In this document: positions 1 to 5,031 of the stretch, piece after piece
Numbering within the stretch: position 1 is the stretch's first letter
How the letters are laid out: each line of letters begins with the position of its first letter
Source: Chthonomonadaceae bacterium
GTDB lineage: Bacteria; Armatimonadota; Chthonomonadetes; Chthonomonadales; Chthonomonadaceae
Assembly (NCBI GenBank): GCA_025355115.1
Contig: JANXLO010000567.1
Span: 1 to 5,031, forward strand
DNA length: 5,031 nucleotides
Direction: 5' to 3'
Program-made: the position numbers and the translations under genes
Notes under the pieces: model-generated
Seen by the model: the letters and a program-made list of their open reading frames with translations, nothing else
Database searches by the model: none
What the model was told of the DNA's origin: nothing

Positions 1-620
1 TCGATGGCGCGGGCGATCTCAACGGCCTGATGTGGCGCGAATCGACCATGCATCTCGATAAACATCTGCACTCCGTCGCCAACGACGGAGTGGACCGCCT
101 CGATGATCGCAAGCGACTTGTAGTACTCCTTGCGCGTCAGCTCCAGATCTCCATTGCCGAATGGGTCGAACTTCAGGCCAAGATAGCCCTTCGCCACGAC
201 CTTCTTTGCAGCCTCCGCGAATGCCTCGGGAGTACGCTCACCAGTGTACCAGCCGTTCGCATAGGCGGGAATGCGGTCGTGCACCTTGCCGCCGATCATC
301 TGATAGACCGGCAAATTGGCCTTTTTGCCGATGATGTCCCAGCAGGCCATCTCCACCAGGGCCAGCCCGGTCATCACTACCTCGCCCGGCGACCCGAAGT
401 CGAGCAGCGTGAACCGGCGATAGAGAGCCTCGATGTCGTAGACGGACTGACCGATAAAGTGCCGCTTCGTGTCCTTCAGAAACTCCAAGACAGTGTGCGT
501 CTTGCCGAGTACCCGCGCTTCGCCGACCCCCGTCAGCCCCTCGTCCGTCTCCAGAATCAGATAGGTCAGGTTGCGCCATGGCGTCCCGACAACGTAGGTT
601 CTATATCCTGTGATCTTCAA
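1..620 (-). CDS. Enolase-superfamily (mandelate racemase/muconate lactonizing type) enzyme, N-terminal part; gene runs off the left edge
   Basis: About 206 N-terminal residues are visible; the C-terminus lies outside the window. Translation begins MKITGYRTYVVGTPWRN, followed by the capping domain (TDEGLTGVGEARVLGK near 25-40, LVEMACWDIIGKKANLPVY near 88-106). The barrel then starts with KGYLGLKFDPFG near 144-155 and IEMHGRF at 188-194. In this superfamily the barrel carries acid-base lysines and three carboxylate metal ligands. Glu189 followed by His-Gly-Arg sits where the first ligand is expected, as in the 'DFHGR' of galactonate dehydratases. Sugar-acid dehydratase activity is therefore a reasonable inference, but the substrate cannot be set because the other ligands are off-window. 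The start is TTG: an in-frame TGA lies five codons upstream, no ATG fits, and AGGA precedes it by about 9 bases. The TTG overlaps the stop of the upstream gene as TTGA, so translation is probably coupled. Family call is firm; substrate is not. Confidence 0.9.
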   Translation of the reverse strand, partial: MKITGYRTYVVGTPWRNLTYLILETDEGLTGVGEARVLGKTHTVLEFLKDTKRHFIGQSVYDIEALYRRFTLLDFGSPGEVVMTGLALVEMACWDIIGKKANLPVYQMIGGKVHDRIPAYANGWYTGERTPEAFAEAAKKVVAKGYLGLKFDPFGNGDLELTRKEYYKSLAIIEAVHSVVGDGVQMFIEMHGRFAPHQAVEIARAI

Positions 621-1069
621 ATCTCGCGTTCCTCACTTCCCGATTGTTTTGTATTTGCGGCGGATTTGTCTGCGCCGTCAATGTCGATTTTGCGCGCCTC
701 GAAATCATCGGGCGCGTCGAAAGTCTCTGAGGGCGTCTCCTGAGCGTCGGTGGCTCGAGGATGCACACAGGGAAAGTCCTTCTCTATATAGTAGCGCACC
801 GGCCGCATGCCCTCATGCCGAAAGTAGACTCCCTCGGTCTCTGCGGCGAGCAGGCGCTGCAAATCTGCGGGCGAGAGCGTCATGCGCAGCGTCCCGCCCT
901 CCTGCCTCAACGTCGTCGCTTCATCTGCGCCTGCCGCGATCTCCGCCCGCCATCCGCACTCTTCGCCCAGCCTCAACGCCGACTCCACCGTAAGGCCGCC
1001 CTCTAGCCGCGCCAACTCCAGAGGCGTAATCCGCACCCGCAAACTATCTTCCGTCCACCGTACTTTCAT
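617..1069 (-). CDS. Small conserved protein of unknown function, DUF7009-like
   Basis: 150 residues from the chosen ATG. The N-terminus MKVRWTEDSLRVRITPLEL and the later VRYYIEKDFPCVHPR (residues 91-105, with Cys101 and His103) match my recollection of the DUF7009 family, whose members start with MK(I/V)R and end the domain with a similar 'VEKDFxCLxPR' stretch. No biochemical role is known to me. The part after about residue 106 is acidic, low-complexity and probably disordered. There is no signal peptide or membrane segment. An ATG at 1114 would add 15 residues (MICEGIGGRFGQITG) and has a slightly better upstream GGTGAG. I prefer 1069 because the conserved family begins there. The stop TGA overlaps the TTG start of the enolase-superfamily gene, so the two form an operon. 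This hints at a link to the dehydratase-type enzyme but does not prove one. Confidence 0.75.
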   Translation of the reverse strand: MKVRWTEDSLRVRITPLELARLEGGLTVESALRLGEECGWRAEIAAGADEATTLRQEGGTLRMTLSPADLQRLLAAETEGVYFRHEGMRPVRYYIEKDFPCVHPRATDAQETPSETFDAPDDFEARKIDIDGADKSAANTKQSGSEEREI

Positions 1070-1114
1070 GCCCGTAATTTGCCCAAACCGCCCCCCAATT
1101 CCTTCACAAATCAT

Positions 1115-1243
1115 TCACTGCTCACCCGTTGAACCAGCCAGACACGACAGAATAGTGATTGCTGAAATCCATCACTGCATAGATTGCCCTCCACAGAGCA
1201 CTACAGATGTAGCGTAGTCATCGCGGGAGGAGAGAAAGTCATC
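1115..1243. promoter_or_regulatory. Divergent intergenic region with inverted repeats, possible operator sites
   Basis: This spacer must hold the promoters of the minus-strand DUF7009/enolase-superfamily operon and of the plus-strand triple-HTH gene. Two inverted repeats are visible. One is AGTGAT at 1154-1159 with ATCACT at 1171-1176, separated by 11 bases. The other is the palindrome CTACAGATGTAG at 1201-1212. A weak plus-strand promoter candidate is TTGAAC at 1129-1134 with AATAGT at 1151-1156 (16-base spacer). A purine-rich Shine-Dalgarno (GGGAGGAGAG, 1225-1234) precedes the ATG at 1244. Regulators often bind their own divergent region, so self-control by the HTH protein is possible, but that is inference. 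Confidence 0.35.
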
Positions 1244-2080
1244 ATGTTATACAGAGAAGGGTGGATTACGCGCCAGGATGCAGCGGATATGCTAGGGATT
1301 AGTGTGTGCCATCTAGGTGGTCTGGCAAGGCGTGGGCTGTTGCGTGCTGAAAAGCCGACGCGACTATTCGAGGCCAGCTATGTCTCGCTATGGGATGTGT
1401 GCAGGCTGAAATATGAGCCGGAAAAGGCTGGCTGGCTGCGCACACTGTCGCGCCTCCGTCCCCCGCTCTACCCGAGAGGCTGGACGATAGGCCCCGCGCC
1501 GTTGGGCGTAGCGGTGATCACTGTCAAGCAGGCTGAACGACTGCTGGACTGCACCCTGGCATGCATACAGGCAAAAATCAAGACCGGCAAACTGGAGGGC
1601 TACAAAGACCCGGGCCTGCGGAAAGGCGGTGGCTGCTTGATCACCGAGAGAAGCGTGGAGCGCTACCGTGACGACTGGAGCAGACGCGTGTTCAGGCGGA
1701 GAGAGCACTACAGAAAACCGACGAACGCCCATCACGACAGCGCGGATGCGACGACAATGCCCGAATGGATGGATGCGCGGCAGGTCGCACACTATATGCG
1801 CATCACAGTAAAACGAGTCTACGACCTGCGGAAGGCTGGCAGGCTTACCTCAACTCCACACTCACCTGGCAGAATACGCTATCTCTTTGCCCGCTGCGCA
1901 GTCCTGACTCTTCTCGCCGATCCTCAGTACGCAAAAAGGTCGGTGCAAGGCAAATTCGACAGTTCACCAGAGCAGCAGACAGCCAGACGTGACTCCCGCA
2001 TCAACGCTGAACTGGAGGAGATCACACGAGTCATGCAGTTCGCTCCAAAACTCGGCATTCACAGCCCGGATATATGGTAG
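1244..2080 (+). CDS. Protein with three tandem excisionase/MerR-like helix-turn-helix units; putative DNA-binding protein
   Basis: 278 residues from the ATG at 1244, chosen because GGGAGGAGAG lies about 9-13 bases upstream; an in-frame ATG at 1184 lacks such a site. Three units share the pattern (T/D)-x-x-(A/Q)-A/V-x-x-(L/M)-x-(I/C)-(S/T)...(L/I/Y)...(A/T)-G-(L/K/R)-L. They are WITRQDAADMLGIS at 7-20, VITVKQAERLLDCT at 91-104 and EWMDARQVAHYMRIT at 174-188. Each ends in a basic turn that would form a wing (ARRGLLR, KTGKLEGYKD, RKAGRL). This is the HTH_17/Xis-like winged fold, normally present once in about 60-70 residues; here it is repeated with linkers of 30-40 residues. Residues 145-158 and 228-255 are strongly basic. 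No catalytic or ligand-binding domain is visible and no integrase lies nearby, so a transcriptional or architectural DNA-binding role is more likely than excision. About 13 of 35 arginines use AGA/AGG. The function is unknown. Confidence 0.8.
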   Translation: MLYREGWITRQDAADMLGISVCHLGGLARRGLLRAEKPTRLFEASYVSLWDVCRLKYEPEKAGWLRTLSRLRPPLYPRGWTIGPAPLGVAVITVKQAERLLDCTLACIQAKIKTGKLEGYKDPGLRKGGGCLITERSVERYRDDWSRRVFRRREHYRKPTNAHHDSADATTMPEWMDARQVAHYMRITVKRVYDLRKAGRLTSTPHSPGRIRYLFARCAVLTLLADPQYAKRSVQGKFDSSPEQQTARRDSRINAELEEITRVMQFAPKLGIHSPDIW

Positions 2081-2128
2081 CCGACATGCGTAAATCCCCT
2101 CACACCAGGACACAGTCGCTTTCGAGCA

Positions 2129-2166
2129 GGGTCGGATCAAGCACTTTCCCACAGCTTGTCCGGCCC
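2129..2166. terminator. Bulged hairpin in the convergent gap, possible terminator
   Basis: The arm at 2129-2142 can pair with 2154-2166 over about 13 base pairs, with one bulged T at 2137 and one G-T pair, leaving an 11-base loop. It lies 48 bases after the stop of the triple-HTH gene and 47 bases past the end of the minus-strand Rieske frame, so it could serve both. No T-run follows on either strand, so a classical Rho-independent terminator is not assured. Nothing else is evident in 2081-2213. Confidence 0.35.
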
Positions 2167-2213
2167 CCCACCTCATCTGTCCTGTCCGCATCCTCACGCG
2201 TTGTACTGCGTAG

Positions 2214-3107
2214 CTAGGCGCTAATCGCTGCCTGGACTGACGAGCGGAGCTCTATCTGGCCTTGATTGATCCTGACCTCGTAGCTGGGCTGGGGGTGAAC
2301 GGCGGGGCCGTCCTGCACCTTGCCGTCTGCCAGCGTGAAGCAGGAGTCGTGCCAGGGACAGCGGATAGCGCTCCCCTCCACGTTGCCTTCCGAGAGCGGC
2401 CCACCCAGGTGCGAGCAGGTCTCCTGGAGCGCTTAGATTACTTCATTCTGGCGCACGAGCACGATCCTGACGCCCTCCACCTCGACAAGGCGAGGCGTGT
2501 TTTCCTGTAGGTCGCCCTCCGCCAGCACAGCGACGAAGCCGCTCGGGAGGGGCTTATGGTTCGCGTGGTCCGTGCCCGCCTTCTCTGAGTAGACCAGAAC
2601 GCCCCCGACATATCCTGCACTGCCCATCACCGCGAACCCCAGCCACGCCGCCGCGCGGGCCGCTTCCCGCTTCTTGCTCAAGCGCAAAACCAGCGAGGTC
2701 GCGTACAGTGCTGTTGCAGTCAGGTTGAGAACGCCATGAACGATCCCCACTCGCCGCGCTCTCCCGTCGGTCTTGTGCCAGTCCGTCAGGCCGGTCACCG
2801 CAGCACTGGCGGCTCCGAGCAGGCCGATCCTCACCGCGGCATCCTAGGCCCTCGCGAAGTTGTCATTCCCTCGAACAGCGTCCGTGGCGTCCAGCGCCGC
2901 GGCCACTGGCCAGGCGCCGATGGGCAGGTGGGTAAGGACCGGGTGCAGGGGGTGCCCAAGCCCGGTGCCGTGCAGGAAGTTCTCGGCCCGATTTCCGGCC
3001 TCGCCTCCCCTTGCGAAAGCCCCCTCGACCGACTTTTGCAGCCTCTCCTCAAGCGGATTAAGCCACTCCTATTCGCCAATTTTCCTGGAAATAGCCTCGG
3101 AATTCAT
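2214..3107 (-). pseudogene. DUF2231-Rieske [2Fe-2S] membrane protein, interrupted by three in-frame stops
   Basis: One continuous 298-codon frame reads from ATG (3107-3105) to TAG (2216-2214). A Shine-Dalgarno GGAG lies 8 bases before the ATG. Residues 43-67 hold the DUF2231 signature (FLHGTGLGHPLHPVLTHLPI). Hydrophobic segments lie near 52-75, 92-108, 118-141 and 150-170, with TGLTDW at 105-110. The Rieske domain spans about 185-290. Its ligands are complete: Cys231-x-His233 and Cys250-x-x-His253, with the normal 16-residue gap. Such proteins are membrane-anchored Rieske ferredoxin-like electron carriers. In-frame stops fall at codon 13 (TAG, 3071-3069), codon 88 (TAG, 2846-2844) and codon 225 (TAA, 2435-2433). 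The first replaces what looks like Gln (IGE-x-EWLNPLEE) and the last probably Tyr (VI-x-ALQETCSH). There is no frameshift. A GTG at 2834, just after the second stop, could restart a fragment of residues 92-224, but that fragment lacks the cluster ligands. A recently inactivated gene is the default reading; readthrough is the alternative. AcuC lies 120 bases upstream on the same strand. Confidence 0.85.
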
Positions 3108-3212
3108 GCCCTTGTCTCCGTTCCATCACTCCCCGAAACACGCCGCCCATCATATGTCTCGGTGCTAGATTTGCGTTGACCAAGAGGACGTATGCATGAC
3201 GAAAGAGGTTTC

Positions 3213-3227
3213 CGGGATTGCATCCCG
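3213..3227 (-). terminator. Short hairpin directly after the acuC stop codon
   Basis: CGGGAT and ATCCCG form a perfect 6-bp stem with a 3-base loop, starting one base after the acuC stop. The following minus-strand bases (GAAACCTCTTTCG) contain no real T-run. It may be an attenuating or 3'-protecting hairpin rather than a full terminator, which leaves open co-transcription of acuC with the downstream Rieske frame. Confidence 0.25.
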
Positions 3228-4352
3228 CTAGCCCAAATTGAAGTGCGGAAAGAGCAGCTCATTGACCTCCCTGACCGACTTCGCGGCAAAGCTCCGCGCC
3301 ATGCCCATCTCGGCGTCCGGGATGCGAGGGAGCTCGTGATCTCTCAGCGTGGGAATGCGGTCGCGATGGCGATAGGAGACGGGGACGGCGTCCGGGAGGG
3401 AGATGCCCGCCAGCTCGGAGATGGCCAGCGCCCACATGCGAGTGACGGTCGTCAGATTGTAGCCACCGCCCCCAACGGCTACTATCGGGACGCCGAGCGA
3501 TTTGACATCCCGCACCGCCTCCAGCCAGCCCTGCGCAGTGAGGCAGAGGTGGGCAAGGGGATCGAGGAAATGCGTGTCCGTGCCCATCTGAAGCACGATG
3601 GCCTGAGGCGCGAACGCCCGCAGAATGGGGAGCGCGGCCTCGCGCCAGGCGGAAAGCCAGACTTTGTCGTCCGTATAAGCAGCTAACGGCAGATTGACGG
3701 AATAGCCTTCGCCCGGCCACACGCCGATCTCGCCGGTGGAGCCTGTGCCGGGGAAGAAGGTGCGCCCGTACCCGTGGAGGGAGATGGTCAGCACCGTGGG
3801 GTCGTCGTAGAAGAGCTCCTGCACCCCGTCGCCGTGATGGACGTCGATGTCCACATAGGCGACTCGGTCGTACTTGCGTCTAAGACGGCGCAGAGCGACC
3901 GCGCAGTCGTTCAGTACACAAAAGCCGGCGGCTCGGGCATAGTGGGCATGATGCAGTCCGCCGGAGATGTTGAACGCCACCTGCCCGCCGCCCTCTCCGT
4001 CAAGGATCGCCTGCGCCGCCTGCGCGGACGCCCCCGCGTAGAGCAGGGACGATTCGTAGATGCCGTCGAAATAGGGGACGTCCCCAGTGCCGATCCCGTA
4101 CCACAGCATCCGGGATCTTCCTCCCTCTGCCCTCAGCCCCCTCAGCACATCCAGGTACTCGCGGCTATGCGTCTTGGCTGCCTCCTCAACATCCAGAGCC
4201 TGCGGCTCCACGACTTGGAGTCCGTCCTCGAACATTCCGTAGGCTGCCAGCAGTTCGTAGGTCATGCCGAGACGGACGGGCTTCAATGGGTGCTGAGGCC
4301 CGAAGTTGTAGCGGGCAAAATCATCGGAATAGAAGAACAAAGGCTTGGACAT
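3228..4352 (-). CDS. acuC: AcuC-type histone deacetylase family protein (zinc-dependent deacetylase)
   Basis: 374 residues, close to the usual AcuC length. It opens with PLFFYSDDFARYNFGPQHPLKP, the typical AcuC N-terminus. The arginase/deacetylase fold has all expected active-site residues. These are the His134-His135 pair in GGLHHAHYARAAGFC, Asp168/Asp170/His172 in YVDIDVHHGDG, Asp259 in MGTDTHFLDP and Tyr298 in GGGGYN. Asp170, His172 and Asp259 should bind zinc, and the paired histidines and Tyr298 assist hydrolysis of an acetyl-lysine amide. In Bacillus, AcuC removes acetyl groups from acetyl-CoA synthetase; here no acuA, acuB or acsA is adjacent, so the substrate is unknown. Start: ATG at 4352 fits the family. 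In-frame ATG (4370) and GTG (4391) would add 6 or 13 residues, and none has a strong Shine-Dalgarno. The enzyme looks cytosolic and catalytically intact. The symbol is by family similarity. Confidence 0.92.
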   Translation of the reverse strand: MSKPLFFYSDDFARYNFGPQHPLKPVRLGMTYELLAAYGMFEDGLQVVEPQALDVEEAAKTHSREYLDVLRGLRAEGGRSRMLWYGIGTGDVPYFDGIYESSLLYAGASAQAAQAILDGEGGGQVAFNISGGLHHAHYARAAGFCVLNDCAVALRRLRRKYDRVAYVDIDVHHGDGVQELFYDDPTVLTISLHGYGRTFFPGTGSTGEIGVWPGEGYSVNLPLAAYTDDKVWLSAWREAALPILRAFAPQAIVLQMGTDTHFLDPLAHLCLTAQGWLEAVRDVKSLGVPIVAVGGGGYNLTTVTRMWALAISELAGISLPDAVPVSYRHRDRIPTLRDHELPRIPDAEMGMARSFAAKSVREVNELLFPHFNLG

Positions 4353-4466
4353 GAATGCAGAGTTTCTCATTTCAAAAAGATTACGGAACACGATGCGGGC
4401 ACTTCGCGTCTTCCTGCATGAAAGCGCAGTGAAGCAGCAGAACGTAGTTTAGAGGTCCTCCTGCGC

Positions 4467-4496
4467 ACTATCGAAAACAAATGCTTATCGTGTCAT
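4467..4496 (-). promoter_or_regulatory. Candidate sigma-70-type promoter for acuC
   Basis: On the minus strand ATGACA (4496-4491) matches the -35 consensus at 5 of 6 positions. After an 18-base spacer, GATAGT (4472-4467) matches the -10 consensus at 4 of 6. This would give a leader of about 100 bases before the ATG at 4352. It lies in the 200-base divergent gap between acuC and the GlsB-type gene. I found no convincing plus-strand promoter in the same gap. Confidence 0.3.
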
Positions 4497-4552
4497 GCCT
4501 GTGCGAGTTGTCTTTCATGAGCATTTCAGACAGGTCAGAGGAGATATAGAAA

Positions 4553-4816
4553 ATGGGAATGGGAATAGTGTTCTGGATCGTCGTCGGCATCATCGCTGGC
4601 GCTCTCGCCAAAGTGGTTGTCCCTGGAGAAGGCCCCGGCGGAATTCTCGGTGACCTGATCGTCGGTGTGATTGGTGCGCTCGTTGGAGGGTTCATCGCCC
4701 ACGCGGTCGGCATCAACTTCGGTGGTTGGATCGGCACCACGGTTATCGCCTTTATCGGCGCGGTCGTTCTGCTCTTCATTCTGCGCGCGGTCACTTCCCG
4801 TCGCAACACAGCTTGA
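4553..4816 (+). CDS. GlsB/YeaQ/YmgE family small membrane protein, stress-response associated
   Basis: 87 residues, the normal size for this family. It has three hydrophobic, glycine-rich segments: about 4-23 (FWIVVGIIAGALAK), 30-53 (GGILGDLIVGVIGALVGGF) and 57-79 (WIGTTVIAFIGAVVLLF). The loop motif VPGEGPGGILGD at 23-34 is the family hallmark. It ends in a basic tail (TSRRNTA), placing that end probably in the cytoplasm. Relatives are often induced by general stress or linked to Gls24/Asp23 proteins; the molecular role is unknown. The start at 4553 is supported by AGAGGAG at 4537-4543 with 9-base spacing; Met3 at 4559 is a less likely alternative. The gene stands alone, is divergent from acuC, and is followed by a strong hairpin. 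Confidence 0.93.
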   Translation: MGMGIVFWIVVGIIAGALAKVVVPGEGPGGILGDLIVGVIGALVGGFIAHAVGINFGGWIGTTVIAFIGAVVLLFILRAVTSRRNTA

Positions 4817-4867
4817 CCGTCTACACCAACTGAATAGGGAAGCATAATAGAATAGCGCTCAGAATCA

Positions 4868-4900
4868 GGAAGGGGCGAAGTCGATGGCTTCGCCCCTTCC
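4868..4900. terminator. Strong hairpin between two convergent genes, likely bidirectional terminator
   Basis: GGAAGGGGCGAAG (4868-4880) pairs perfectly with CTTCGCCCCTTCC (4888-4900) over 13 bp with a 7-base loop. It sits 51 bases after the GlsB-type stop and 13 bases past the apt stop on the other strand. The T content after the stem is modest on both strands, so efficiency is uncertain, but the position and stem stability support termination of both transcripts. Confidence 0.7.
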
Positions 4901-4913
4901 CGTTGTCAATGGC

Positions 4914-5031
4914 TCAGTCGTAGTGCAGCAGCGCATGAATCTCGTAGGCCCCGAGTGCCTTGCGACCCTCGAGAACGCCAAGCTCGACCAAAAACCCGAA
5001 GCCGACAACGACGCCCCCAAGCCGCTCCACC
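4914..5031 (-). CDS. apt: Adenine phosphoribosyltransferase, C-terminal 38 residues; gene runs off the right edge
   Basis: The visible tail reads VERLGGVVVGFGFLVELGVL, then EGRKALGAYEIHALLHYD and TGA. This matches the conserved end of bacterial Apt (pattern: V-E-x-L-G-G-x-V-V-G-x-x-F-L-x-E-L, then G-R-x-x-L-x-x-Y-x-(V/I)-H-x-L-L-x-Y). Apt makes AMP from adenine and PRPP in purine salvage in the cytosol. The PRPP-binding loop and catalytic part lie outside the window. The frame is open to the edge and the end shows no sign of damage. It converges on the GlsB-type gene, with the shared hairpin between them. Confidence 0.88.
   Translation of the reverse strand, partial: VERLGGVVVGFGFLVELGVLEGRKALGAYEIHALLHYD

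Noticed and set aside
30..743. 237-residue plus-strand open frame
   Set aside because: It lies opposite the clearly recognisable enolase-superfamily gene and the end of the DUF7009-like gene, and its own product resembles nothing I know.
1244..2080. Excisionase of an integrated mobile element
   Set aside because: No integrase, attachment-site repeats, tRNA gene or phage gene is visible in the window, and a triple unit is much larger than known excisionases.
2214..3107. Genome-wide reassignment of TAG/TAA to an amino acid as the explanation for the broken Rieske frame
   Set aside because: The acuC and triple-HTH genes both end naturally at TAG, acuC exactly at family length, and no other gene here has internal TAG or TAA. 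A global code change does not fit; only local readthrough or a pseudogene remains.
2736..3179. Plus-strand open frames opposite the Rieske region
   Set aside because: The minus strand carries the conserved DUF2231 motifs in one frame; the plus-strand products are proline/arginine-rich shadows of it.
3774..4421. 215-residue plus-strand open frame opposite acuC
   Set aside because: The minus-strand acuC frame has complete deacetylase motifs; this is an antisense shadow.
4468..4845. 125-residue minus-strand open frame opposite the GlsB-type gene
   Set aside because: The plus-strand frame has a good Shine-Dalgarno and the family signature; the antisense product is low-complexity.
1..5031. CRISPR array, tRNA, rRNA or insertion sequence
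   Set aside because: No regularly spaced direct repeats, cloverleaf-like segment, rRNA motif or transposase frame with terminal inverted repeats was found by eye on either strand.

Overview
This is a GC-rich bacterial chromosomal window. It carries six intact or partial protein-coding genes and one gene interrupted by three stop codons. I saw no tRNA, rRNA, CRISPR array, transposase or integrase. The gene mix is an enolase-superfamily sugar-acid dehydratase type, a DUF7009-like protein, a DUF2231-Rieske protein, an AcuC-type deacetylase, a GlsB/YeaQ membrane protein and Apt. This fits a free-living bacterium from a group such as Armatimonadota, Chloroflexota or Planctomycetota, but nothing in the window fixes the phylum.

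Layout. Positions 1-1069 hold a two-gene minus-strand operon. A small DUF7009-like gene runs into an enolase-superfamily (MR/MLE type) gene through a TTGA stop/start overlap, and the second gene leaves the window at its left edge. Divergent from it, 1244-2080 on the plus strand encodes a 278-residue protein made of three tandem excisionase/MerR-like helix-turn-helix units. The spacer between the two holds small inverted repeats that could be operators. A bulged hairpin lies in the convergent gap after this gene.

Positions 2214-4352 (minus) hold an intact AcuC/histone-deacetylase-family gene. After a 120-base gap comes a 298-codon DUF2231-Rieske reading frame. That frame keeps its start codon, Shine-Dalgarno sequence, all four Rieske cluster ligands and its terminal stop. 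It is broken by in-frame stops at codons 13 (TAG), 88 (TAG) and 225 (TAA), with no frameshift. Positions 4553-4816 (plus) encode a GlsB/YeaQ/YmgE-type membrane protein. It is followed by a strong 13-bp hairpin shared with the convergent 3' end of apt (minus, 4914 to the window edge).

The genes do not form one obvious pathway. The only strong functional coupling is the DUF7009/enolase-superfamily overlap. The most interesting points are the Rieske frame broken only by stops and the triple-HTH protein. I see no convincing evidence for a complete new multi-gene system.
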